DNA of 35,650 bases, from the NCBI GenBank assembly GCA_944387205.1, contig CALXDZ010000104.1:1-35650 (forward strand). Direction: 5' to 3'. The DNA comes from an uncultured Oscillospiraceae bacterium. GTDB taxonomy: Bacteria; Bacillota; Clostridia; Oscillospirales; Oscillospiraceae. Below, piece by piece: positions 1-7,155 of this stretch. Within the stretch, counting starts at the first letter, position 1. Each line of letters starts with the position of its first letter. A model generated the notes under the pieces. It had not been told where the DNA came from. It searched no databases and saw only the letters and a list, made by a program, of their open reading frames with translations. The position numbers and the translations under genes were made by a program.

Positions 1-917
1 GCGGCAAGAGCGTGGACACCTCCATGGGCTTCACCCCCCTGGCCGGCCTGCCCATGGGCACCCGCTCCGGCGATCTGGACGCCGGCATCCTCCAGTACCT
101 GATGAACAAGTACAACATGAACATCGACGAGATGCTGAACGTCCTCAACAAGAAGTCCGGCGTGGAGGGACTGTCCGGCGTCAGCTCTGACTTCCGGGAT
201 CTGGAGAAGGCTGCGGAAGAGGGCAACCAGCGCGCCAAGCTGGCGGAGGAGAAGTTCGCCTATGAGGTAAAGAAGTATGTGGCCGCCCGCGCCGCCGACA
301 TGCTGGGCAAGAAGCCTGAGGATCTGAAGCTGATCTCCTGCCACCTGGGCAATGGCTCCTCCGTCACCGCTGTGGACGGCGGCAAGAGCGTGGACACCTC
401 CATGGGCTTCACTCCCCTGGCCGGTGTGCCCATGGGCACCCGCTCCGGCGATCTGGATGCCGGTATCCTCCAGTACCTGATGAACAAGTACAACATGAAC
501 ATCGATGAGATGCTCAACGTGCTCAACAAGAAGTCCGGCGTGCTGGGCGTCAGCGGCGTCAGCTCCGACTTCCGTGACCTGGAGAATGCCCACAAGGAGG
601 GCAACGACCGCGCCGGTCTGGCCGTGGACATGTTCAACTACGGCGTCAAGAAGCTCATTGGTGCCTATGCCGCCGCCATGGGCGGTGTGGACGCCATCAT
701 CTTCACCGCCGGCGTGGGCGAGAACTCTGCTTCTCAGCGCCTGGCCATCGCCTCCGGCCTGGAGTTCATGGGCGTGCAGATGGACGCCGATGCCAACAAC
801 ATCCGCGGCAAGGAGGCCGTCATCTCCGCTCCCGACTCCAAGGTGAAGGTCCTGCTGATCCCCACCAACGAGGAGCTCATGATCGCCATGGATACCGCCG
901 CCATCGTCAACGGCTAA
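1..917 (+). CDS. ackA: Acetate kinase, 3' part, with internal duplication
   Basis: Acetate kinase makes ATP and acetate from acetyl phosphate and ADP in the cytoplasm, the final step of acetate fermentation. The reading frame (first full codon at 3) is open at the left edge, so the start lies outside. Family signatures are clear: [32 protein letters not shown] and the C-terminal FTAGVGENS and PTNEELMIA. The oddity is that [11 protein letters not shown]...SDFRDLE occurs twice, at nt 3 and again at nt 381, exactly 126 codons apart and in frame. The first copy runs through FAYEVKKY straight into [17 protein letters not shown], which normally lies upstream of CHLGNGSS. The full protein would therefore be about 126 residues longer than the usual ~400. 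The copies differ at silent and replacement sites. The gene ends with a strong terminator. Family call is secure; activity of the duplicated form is unknown. Confidence 0.93.
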   Translation, partial: GKSVDTSMGFTPLAGLPMGTRSGDLDAGILQYLMNKYNMNIDEMLNVLNKKSGVEGLSGVSSDFRDLEKAAEEGNQRAKLAEEKFAYEVKKYVAARAADMLGKKPEDLKLISCHLGNGSSVTAVDGGKSVDTSMGFTPLAGVPMGTRSGDLDAGILQYLMNKYNMNIDEMLNVLNKKSGVLGVSGVSSDFRDLENAHKEGNDRAGLAVDMFNYGVKKLIGAYAAAMGGVDAIIFTAGVGENSASQRLAIASGLEFMGVQMDADANNIRGKEAVISAPDSKVKVLLIPTNEELMIAMDTAAIVNG

Positions 918-930
918 ACAGCAATTTGGA

Positions 931-967
931 AAAGAGGGATGGACCCAAGGTCCACCCCTCTTTTTTC
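931..967 (+). terminator. Rho-independent terminator of ackA
   Basis: Stem AGAGGG(A)TGGACC pairs with GGTCCA(C)CCCTCT around a short CAA loop, followed by a run of six T. It begins 13 nt after the ackA stop codon. Confidence 0.9.
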
Positions 968-1009
968 TTCTCCCCTTTTTCTCAAACTGCCTGCCGCGGC
1001 AAAGGGTCA

Positions 1010-1038
1010 TTGCCTCAGGGGCAGTTTCGTGGTATACT
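1010..1038 (+). promoter_or_regulatory. Sigma-A-type promoter for the zinc-ribbon/mtnN/luxS run
   Basis: TTGCCT at 1010-1015 and TATACT at 1033-1038 with a 17-nt spacer, about 30 nt upstream of the start at 1071. It lies just after the ackA terminator, so transcription of the following genes probably begins here. Confidence 0.7.
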
Positions 1039-1070
1039 GGCTTGGAGATCAGAAAACGGAGGAATCTGGT

Positions 1071-1469
1071 ATGAAAAGCATCAAGCCCGGACGGGGACCG
1101 TCGGCCATGGGGGCCATGGGCTCTGTGGCGGCTGTCATCTTCGGTATCTTCTGGACCATTATGGCGGCATCCATGGGCGCCCCGGTGTTCTTCCCCATCT
1201 TCGGCGTGATTTTCATCCTCCTGGGGGTGGTCCAGGCCGTCTATCACTTCAAGAATGCCGCCGGGAAGGACCGCTTCTCCGAATTTGACATCGTGGACAG
1301 CCGGGAGGAACCGGACCCCCTGGAGCGCCGCTTCGGCCAGGACCGGGAGCCTTGGGAAGAGCCGCCAAAACAAGACTCCGGTGCCGGAACTGCCTACTGC
1401 CCCTACTGTGGGGCCAAGGCGGAGCCGGGCTTTGTCTACTGTGCCAAGTGCGGCCGAAAACTGCCTTGA
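1071..1469 (+). CDS. Two-TM membrane protein with C-terminal zinc ribbon
   Basis: Predicted 132-residue protein of unknown function. The ATG at 1071 is chosen because GGAGG precedes it by 9 nt and because the promoter at 1010-1038 would sit inside any longer reading frame. Residues ~15-60 are hydrophobic (GSVAAVIFGIFWTIM and a second segment FFPIFGVIFILLGVV), suggesting two membrane spans. A charged linker follows, then a C-terminal zinc ribbon with CPYCG and CAKCG pairs. Such tail ribbons are common in small Clostridia membrane proteins and probably bind structural zinc. It is first in the run with mtnN (25 nt gap) and luxS; no functional link is evident. Confidence 0.8.
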   Translation: MKSIKPGRGPSAMGAMGSVAAVIFGIFWTIMAASMGAPVFFPIFGVIFILLGVVQAVYHFKNAAGKDRFSEFDIVDSREEPDPLERRFGQDREPWEEPPKQDSGAGTAYCPYCGAKAEPGFVYCAKCGRKLP

Positions 1470-1494
1470 TCGTAAGGAAACGAGGGACCTATAC

Positions 1495-2181
1495 ATGAAG
1501 ATCGGACTGCAATTTGCCATGCCCGTGGAGCTCCACGCTCTGCCGGGTGCCCGGGAGCTGGAGCCCTTTGAGACTGTCTCCGGCGTCCCCTTTTTTGAGA
1601 TCGGGCCGGACCTCATCGCCTGCGCCGGCGGTATCAGCAAGGTCAACGCCGCCATGGCTGCGGAGATTTTATGCCTGAAATACGGCGTGGATCTGATCCT
1701 CAACGCCGGCGTGGCCGGCTGCTGCACGGACCTGCCCCTGGGAACGCTGGTGGTGGCCTCGGACCTGGTCCAGCACGACGTGGACACCACCGCTGTGGGG
1801 GACCCCATCGGACTGGTCTCCACCGTCAACCAGGTGTCCTTCCCCGTCTGGGAGCCGGAGCGGTGCGTGGAGCTGCTCCGACAGCAGGGCTTTGACGCCG
1901 TCACCGGGCGGATCGCCACCGGGGACTGGTTCGCCTCCCGGGGCCAGCGGGCCGACTGGGTGGCTCAGACCTTCCAGCCCCTTCTGGTGGAGATGGAGGG
2001 CTGCGCCATCGCCCAGGTGTGCCAACGCAACCAGGTGAGATTTGCGGCCCTCAAGTCCGTCTCTGACCACCTGTTCTCGGAACAGCAGGCGGAGGAATAC
2101 TTTGACTTCAGCCAGGCGCTGGAAAATCTGGGACAGGCCCTGCTGCCTCTGGCCCAGGCCCTGGCAAAGGAGCCTCTCTGA
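1495..2181 (+). CDS. mtnN: 5'-methylthioadenosine/S-adenosylhomocysteine nucleosidase
   Basis: Predicted 228-residue cytoplasmic nucleosidase that removes adenine from S-adenosylhomocysteine and methylthioadenosine. From SAH it gives S-ribosylhomocysteine, the substrate of the next gene, luxS. Visible family features are E12 in the N-terminal MPVE segment, GGISKVNAA, NAGVAG, HDVDTT, ATGDWF, VEMEG (E166/E168) and the catalytic-type Asp in KSVSD (D191). Length is normal for the family (~230). The start at 1495 gives the standard MKIGLQFA beginning; the ribosome site is only moderate (AAGGAAACGAGGG). The reading frame is open further upstream but that part overlaps the preceding gene. The mtnN-luxS pairing supports the function strongly. 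Confidence 0.93.
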   Translation: MKIGLQFAMPVELHALPGARELEPFETVSGVPFFEIGPDLIACAGGISKVNAAMAAEILCLKYGVDLILNAGVAGCCTDLPLGTLVVASDLVQHDVDTTAVGDPIGLVSTVNQVSFPVWEPERCVELLRQQGFDAVTGRIATGDWFASRGQRADWVAQTFQPLLVEMEGCAIAQVCQRNQVRFAALKSVSDHLFSEQQAEEYFDFSQALENLGQALLPLAQALAKEPL

Positions 2182-2229
2182 GCCCCGATGCCTGTTTTTC
2201 TCACTTTTACATTTTGGAGGTCATGAACC

Positions 2230-2688
2230 ATGGAACGGATCGCCAGCTTTACCGTAGACCACAACAAGCTCCAGCCGGGGCTGTACCTGTCCCGCCGGGA
2301 CGGGGATGTGACCACCTTTGACCTGCGCTTCAAAAAGCCCAACACCGGAGACCTGCTCAGCAACGCCCAGCTCCACTCGGTGGAGCACCTGATCGCCACC
2401 TTCCTGCGCAACGCTCCTCAGAAGGAGGCTGTCATCTACTTTGGGCCCATGGGCTGCCAGACCGGCTTCTACTTCCTCTTTGACAGCCGCCTGCTCACCG
2501 ACGCCCAGGCCATCGAGCTGCTTCAGGAGGTCTTTGCTCAGGCCGGCGCCTACCAGGGTGAGATGCCCGGCAAGTCCCCCAAGGAATGCGGAAACTATGC
2601 CAATCTGGACGTGGAGCTGGGTCGGGAGGCCTGCCGGTGGTATGCCCAGCTGATCGCCCACTGGACCGAGGCCCAGCTGGCTTACTAA
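2230..2688 (+). CDS. luxS: S-ribosylhomocysteine lyase LuxS
   Basis: 152-residue LuxS, which cleaves S-ribosylhomocysteine to homocysteine and DPD, the precursor of autoinducer-2. The metal site is visible as H49-x-x-E52-H53 in LHSVEHLIAT together with C120 in KECGNYANLD; the second catalytic-type cysteine is C76 in MGCQTGFY. Length matches the family. The start has TTGGAGG about 10 nt upstream; an ATG at 2223 is out of frame. It follows mtnN by 48 nt, completing SAH detoxification. Whether AI-2 is used as a signal cannot be told; no AI-2 receptor or transporter is present in the window. Confidence 0.96.
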   Translation: MERIASFTVDHNKLQPGLYLSRRDGDVTTFDLRFKKPNTGDLLSNAQLHSVEHLIATFLRNAPQKEAVIYFGPMGCQTGFYFLFDSRLLTDAQAIELLQEVFAQAGAYQGEMPGKSPKECGNYANLDVELGREACRWYAQLIAHWTEAQLAY

Positions 2689-2707
2689 TGCAAAAGGAGG
2701 CTCGGCC

Positions 2708-3316
2708 ATGGACAGTGAAAAGGTCCGGCTCTACACCCGGCAAAACGACAAGACGCTGCTGATGCTCCAGCAGGAGGGCCGCATCGTCAACCAGCGCATC
2801 TACGTCCAGATGCACTTCGGGGACATGGCCCAGCACTATTTGGAGTGCTACGACTGGTTCGCCCGGCAGGCCGCCCGGCTGGTGCCCCCGCCGGAGGGGG
2901 CGGGACTGTCCATCTGGTGCGCCACCAAAGCAGAGCTGTGCCTGCCGCCTATTGAAGGCACGGTGGTCTATATTCTGGAAAAGCCCCGGGACCAGGTGGT
3001 CTTTTTCGACGAGGCCCGGTGGGACTTCGTGCTCAACCACCGCTACCTCCCCCTGGACGACGCAGATGACGCCGCCTACCGCAAACACCTGCGGGACATC
3101 GGCGTGGCCAACGCCTATGAGTTCTTCACCGGACGCTACGCCGGGAAGTACCCGGAGGAGACCCAGCGGATTTTGGAGAGCTGGCAGCGGGTCTTTGACA
3201 CCCCCAGCTCCAACGCCTACTCCGTCTGCGGCAACATCTGGGATATCCGGAAAGAGGAGATCCTGGCCATCGTCCGCCCGGGGCAGAGCGTCCCGGAGAC
3301 GGATCGAGGCCTGTAA
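2708..3316 (+). CDS. DUF3841-like protein
   Basis: Predicted 202-residue soluble protein preceded by AAAGGAGG at an ideal distance. The sequence pattern (LYTRQNDKTLLMLQQEG near the start, WFARQ, a W-rich centre, VVFFDEARWDFVLNHRYLP around 95-115) fits what I know of DUF3841, a family without known function. It starts 19 nt after luxS and is probably co-transcribed, but co-occurrence with luxS is not a reason to give it a signalling role. No signal peptide, membrane span or clear catalytic motif is seen. The family name is recalled from pattern rather than searched. Confidence 0.72.
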   Translation: MDSEKVRLYTRQNDKTLLMLQQEGRIVNQRIYVQMHFGDMAQHYLECYDWFARQAARLVPPPEGAGLSIWCATKAELCLPPIEGTVVYILEKPRDQVVFFDEARWDFVLNHRYLPLDDADDAAYRKHLRDIGVANAYEFFTGRYAGKYPEETQRILESWQRVFDTPSSNAYSVCGNIWDIRKEEILAIVRPGQSVPETDRGL

Positions 3317-3365
3317 TCGCCTCTCTTTTCTCCTCTTCCGCCGCAGACAAGCGCTTTCCCGAAAC

Positions 3366-3398
3366 AACGGCAGCCGCCCCAAAAGGGCGGCTGCCGTT
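3366..3398. terminator. Shared terminator between convergent operons
   Basis: Fourteen-base-pair perfect stem (AACGGCAGCCGCCC and its complement) around a CAAAA loop, lying between the DUF3841-like gene (+) and the reductase fusion gene (-). T-runs on both sides are short, so efficiency may be modest, but the placement fits a bidirectional terminator. Confidence 0.7.
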
Positions 3399-3429
3399 TC
3401 CTGTATCTGCGCGGAGATCCTCCAGGACC

Positions 3430-6243
3430 TCAGATCCTGCCTGTCTCCATGAAGGCCGTCCGGTCATAGCGGCCGGTGAGCAGGTAGGGCACGATCTCGT
3501 CGGCATCCAGCTGCTCCACCAGGTTCAGCTTATGGACCAGGAGGCTGTTATGAGAGTAAGCGCCGCCCACAATGGTGTTGATCGGCAGCTCCGCCCAGGG
3601 ATCATCCAGGGAGGATCTCAGCTCCAGCTCCACGAAACCGGGCTCCCAGCTCTTGTAGTTGTACTCGCACATATTCTGCAAGAGGGCGCCGTTCATGAAG
3701 TGGGATACGCCGTTTTCATCCGGCCGGCGGTCAAAGTGGAAGTAGAAGCCGCCGCCGAAAATCTGCTTGCCGGCTTCGGGGGCCTGATAGAGCGCATGGG
3801 TCAGGGGGCTGTTGTACTGCCCCAGTTCCATGCGGATATCCACCAGTTGGGTCCCCCGGCGGGTCACACCCACGGCGACATGGGAACCGCTGCGCCGCAT
3901 GACGATTTCCGCGCCCAGCTTTTTAGGGATGGAGCCGTTGTCCCGCCCGCACTGGACCGCCATCTCCGCACCGGGTCCGCTCAGCACCAGGGAGATGGGA
4001 TACAGGCCCAAGGACTTCCCATAGGTGCAGTACACGCCCAAAATGGCCTCATAGTAATCGTCGGCAAAGGTGGGCTTGCGGATGTGGCACACGGAGAGGG
4101 TGACCACCGGCATGGAGAAGGGCTTCAGCGGCGGCGGCAGGATGCGGGCGATGGCCGCCGGGTCCGTCAGGTAGGCCAAATAGACGCCCTCCTGCTCATC
4201 CATCAGGGAAACCTTTCCGAAGTTGGGCAGATCCTCCGCCGGAGTGCGGAAGGTGGTGACCTTGGGCCGCTCCACAAACAGCTCTCTGGCCGCCTCGTAG
4301 CCGGTGCGGGTGGCGGGGGCGATGGTGCCGTCCTTCACGGCGCTGCCCACCGTCACCACATGCAGGCCCTTGGCCTTCAGCTCATCCGCCAGTGTGGTGT
4401 CCGGCCGATAGCCCAAGGACAGCACCACGGCATCCACAGGGACCGTGACCTGGGTCTGGTCCGCCTTCTTCTCCAGTACAACGGCATCGGAGCGGATCTC
4501 CAAAAGCCCGTGGCCCAGGAGGAACCGGGTGCCGTACTGGGCCAGGCGGCCGCACACGTCCCCCACATTGGTATGGTTGGCATTGGGCGCCACCTGCTCC
4601 AGCAGATCCACCACCGTGACCTCCGCCTTGCGGGCCGCCAGGAACTCGGCCGTCTCAATGCCGGTGATGCCGGCGCCGATCACAGCCACCCGCTTCCCGG
4701 CAAGGTCCGCCGCTCCGGTGAGCACCTGCTCCACCGTAAAGACAGTTCCGCCGTCCACGCCCGGGATCTTTCCGGGGACTACAGGCTTGGATCCGGTGCC
4801 CACGATCACCGCGTCCGGCGCCATGGCCGCCACCATGTCGGCCGTGGCCTCCGTCTGCAGCCGCACCTCCACGCCCAGCTTTTCAAAGGCAGCGCGGTAG
4901 TAATCCATGACCCACTCCATGCGCTCCTTCAGCGGCGGCATCTTGGCCTGGTTGACCGTGCCGCCCAGGGCGGCGCCCCGGTCCAGCAGAGTCACCCTGC
5001 ATCCCCGCTCCGCCAGGGTCTTGGCAGCCATCATGCCGCTGGGGCCGCCGCCGACCACCACCACGGAGTGATGGGCCGTGTCATAGGGCAGCTCGCCGTA
5101 CTTCCGCTCCCGGGCCAGCCGGGGATTCAGGGCACACTCGGCGGGCAGTCCTGCGACGTTGTACTCGTTGAGGCTCTCAAAGCAGCGCAGGCAGTTGATG
5201 CACTTGCAAAGCTCCTTCTCCCGGCCCTCCTGGACCTTCTTGCCCCACTGTTCGTCCGCCAGCCAGCTGCGGCCCATAGAGATGAAGTCCTCCACGCCGT
5301 CGGCAAGGAACTGTTCCGCCACGGCGGGCTCCCGGATGACGGATACGCCCATGACCGGGATATGCACATGGTCCTTTACGGCTTTGATCAGATCCCGGCG
5401 CCAGCCCTGGGGGAAGGACACCGGCTCCACACAGGTCATGCCGGTCTCGTACAGGCCCACAGACACGTCTAGGAAGTCCAGGCCCTGGGCCTCCAGCGCC
5501 ATGGCGATCTTCACACCGTCCTGGATGTGGATGTAATCCTCGGTGACGCCGGTCTTGTCCAGGAACTCCTCCACGGTCAGCCGGACGCCGATGGGGAAAT
5601 CGGTGCCGCACCGGGAGCGGATGCCGGTGATGATCTCCGTCACGATCCGCAGGCGGTTTTCAAAGCTGCCGCCGTATGCATCGGTGCGCTTGTTGGTGTA
5701 GGGGGACAGGAACTGCTGGAGCAGATAGCCGTGGGCGCAGTGGAGCTCCACGCCGTCGCAGCCGGCCTTCTGCACCCGGACCGCGCCCTCCACGAACTGC
5801 CTGATCAGCTCCCTGACCTCCTCCGTAGTCAGAGCCCGGGTGGGCTGCTGGAGGTATTTGCAGGGGATATCGGAAGCGGACACGGTGGGCTGACCGCCCA
5901 AAAGCGCGCTCACCGTCTCCCGTCCGGGGTGATGGAGCTGGATGAAGATCTTGCTGCCGTGCTTATGGACCGCGGCGGCCAAACGGCTCAAGGGCTCGAT
6001 GTGGCGGTCCTGGGTAACGGACAGCTGCCGCATCAATCCTGCGCCGTGGACGTCGTTGACCCGGGTGATCTCCGGAATGATCAGTCCTGCGCCGCCTGCC
6101 GCCCGGGCCTCATAGTAGGCGATCATATCCTCGGAAGGCGAGCCGTCCAGATTCGCCAGGCCGATCCCCATAGGCGACATGACCAGCCTGTTTTTCAGCG
6201 TCACCTTGCCGATCCGGCCTTCTGAAAAGAGTTTTTCGTACAT
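3430..6243 (-). CDS. OYE/Fe-S/FAD reductase fused to acetoacetate-decarboxylase-like domain
   Basis: 937-residue fusion enzyme. Residues ~1-340 are an Old Yellow Enzyme TIM barrel (FMN), with HCAHGYLLQQFLSPYTN and GGSFENR typical of BaiCD/dienoyl-CoA-reductase relatives. A [4Fe-4S] site follows with C348, C351, C354 and C370 (an extra C346 precedes). Two Rossmann dinucleotide motifs, GGGPSG (~396) and GAGITG (~525), give the FAD/NADH part. Such enzymes normally stop near residue 640-680. Here ~260 more residues match the acetoacetate decarboxylase fold: YYEAILGVY, then GRD-x4-PKK with K774/K775 matching the Schiff-base lysine pair of clostridial Adc. The ATG has GGAAAGGAG upstream and lies 19 nt after the SDR gene, so the two are an operon. 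Predicted role (inference): reduce an enone or enoyl compound and decarboxylate a beta-keto acid. The substrate is unknown. Confidence 0.9.
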   Translation of the reverse strand: MYEKLFSEGRIGKVTLKNRLVMSPMGIGLANLDGSPSEDMIAYYEARAAGGAGLIIPEITRVNDVHGAGLMRQLSVTQDRHIEPLSRLAAAVHKHGSKIFIQLHHPGRETVSALLGGQPTVSASDIPCKYLQQPTRALTTEEVRELIRQFVEGAVRVQKAGCDGVELHCAHGYLLQQFLSPYTNKRTDAYGGSFENRLRIVTEIITGIRSRCGTDFPIGVRLTVEEFLDKTGVTEDYIHIQDGVKIAMALEAQGLDFLDVSVGLYETGMTCVEPVSFPQGWRRDLIKAVKDHVHIPVMGVSVIREPAVAEQFLADGVEDFISMGRSWLADEQWGKKVQEGREKELCKCINCLRCFESLNEYNVAGLPAECALNPRLARERKYGELPYDTAHHSVVVVGGGPSGMMAAKTLAERGCRVTLLDRGAALGGTVNQAKMPPLKERMEWVMDYYRAAFEKLGVEVRLQTEATADMVAAMAPDAVIVGTGSKPVVPGKIPGVDGGTVFTVEQVLTGAADLAGKRVAVIGAGITGIETAEFLAARKAEVTVVDLLEQVAPNANHTNVGDVCGRLAQYGTRFLLGHGLLEIRSDAVVLEKKADQTQVTVPVDAVVLSLGYRPDTTLADELKAKGLHVVTVGSAVKDGTIAPATRTGYEAARELFVERPKVTTFRTPAEDLPNFGKVSLMDEQEGVYLAYLTDPAAIARILPPPLKPFSMPVVTLSVCHIRKPTFADDYYEAILGVYCTYGKSLGLYPISLVLSGPGAEMAVQCGRDNGSIPKKLGAEIVMRRSGSHVAVGVTRRGTQLVDIRMELGQYNSPLTHALYQAPEAGKQIFGGGFYFHFDRRPDENGVSHFMNGALLQNMCEYNYKSWEPGFVELELRSSLDDPWAELPINTIVGGAYSHNSLLVHKLNLVEQLDADEIVPYLLTGRYDRTAFMETGRI

Positions 6244-6262
6244 GGTGCCCTCTCCTTTCCCG

Positions 6263-7018
6263 TCAGAAAATGGTGTAGCCGCCGTCCACTGCCAGCGCCG
6301 CGCCGTGGATGAAGGAGGATTCGTCGCTGGCCAGGAAGGCGATGGCCTGAGCCACCTCCTCCGGCAGTCCCGGACGCCCGGAGGGGCTCATCTTGATCTT
6401 CAGGTTCAGCGGATGCTGCGGCATAGCCAGGATCCGGGCGATCATCTGGGTATCGATGGGGCCCGGCAGCACCGCATTGATGCGGATGCCGCTGTGGCCG
6501 TGGTCCAAAGAGACCTGGCGGGTCAGGCCCAGAATGCCGTGTTTGGCAGTGGTGTAGGCGATGCCGCCCCGGCCCGCGCCGGTGGAGGCCATGGAGGCCA
6601 CGTTCACCACGGTGCCGCCGCCGGCCTTCTCCATCACGGGGACCACCCGCTTGAGCAGCTGGAAGGGCGCGGTTAGGTTGGTGGCCAGGACCTTGTTCCA
6701 CTCCTCGTCCGTGATCTGGTCCAGGTTGGCCAGACTGCCGCCGATGCCGGCGTTGTTGATCAGGATATCGATTTTTCCATACTGATCCAGCGCCGCGCTG
6801 ATCAGGGCATCCAGATCCGCACCGGAGGTGACATCCGTCTTTTGGAAAAACGCCTCTGCGCCTGCGGCGGTGATCTCATCCACCACAGCGTGTCCTGCCT
6901 CCTCCGTGGTGCCCACCACCACTACCTTGGCGCCCTCCGCTGCCAGCAGCTTTGCCGTGGCCTTACCGATGCCCTTGGTGGAACCGGTGACGATCGCTGT
7001 CTTGTTCTGAAATCTCAT
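6263..7018 (-). CDS. Short-chain dehydrogenase/reductase (FabG-like)
   Basis: 251-residue classical SDR, an NAD(P)-dependent alcohol/ketone oxidoreductase. Visible are the cofactor motif TGSTKGIG (11-18), NNAG (88-91), and the catalytic set S142, Y155 and K159 (YTTAK). It ends with the usual FIHGAALAVDGG. The start at 7018 is chosen for an AAAGGAGGT site 7 nt upstream; the frame is open further but would run into the divergent promoter region. It is the first gene of the two-gene operon with the reductase-decarboxylase fusion and faces the PucR regulator. By context it interconverts a hydroxyl and keto group on the same substrate rather than acting in fatty-acid synthesis; this is inference. 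Confidence 0.92.
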   Translation of the reverse strand: MRFQNKTAIVTGSTKGIGKATAKLLAAEGAKVVVVGTTEEAGHAVVDEITAAGAEAFFQKTDVTSGADLDALISAALDQYGKIDILINNAGIGGSLANLDQITDEEWNKVLATNLTAPFQLLKRVVPVMEKAGGGTVVNVASMASTGAGRGGIAYTTAKHGILGLTRQVSLDHGHSGIRINAVLPGPIDTQMIARILAMPQHPLNLKIKMSPSGRPGLPEEVAQAIAFLASDESSFIHGAALAVDGGYTIF

Positions 7019-7056
7019 TGAGATGACCTCCTTTGATCTTTTCTGGAACTGAGGCC

Positions 7057-7085
7057 AGTATAGGCGATCGCCGGGAAAAAGGGAA
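7057..7085 (-). promoter_or_regulatory. Promoter of the SDR / OYE-ADC operon
   Basis: On the - strand TATACT (7057-7062) is a good -10, but the -35 at 17 nt is poor (TTCCCT, 7080-7085). A strong -10 with a weak -35 suggests dependence on an activator, the PucR-type protein encoded divergently being the obvious candidate. Confidence 0.55.
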
Positions 7086-7108
7086 CGGCTCCACCGCACG
7101 AATCCCTC

Positions 7109-7137
7109 TTGACTATTTGTGCACGGTGCACTATGCT
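7109..7137 (+). promoter_or_regulatory. Promoter of the PucR-type regulator with internal palindrome
   Basis: TTGACT (7109-7114) and TATGCT (7132-7137) with a 17-nt spacer. The spacer contains GTGCAC-G-GTGCAC (7119-7131), a perfect 13-bp palindrome. A dimeric regulator bound there would block RNA polymerase, so it is a candidate operator for autorepression and possibly for control of the divergent operon ~50 bp away. Confidence 0.7.
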
Positions 7138-7155
7138 TGAACTGAGGTGATCCAT

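Noticed and set aside
3532-5472. Long + strand open frame opposite the OYE-ADC fusion gene
   Set aside because: Composition is His/Gly/Gln-rich without motifs; the - strand frame has all catalytic signatures. High GC content causes such shadows.
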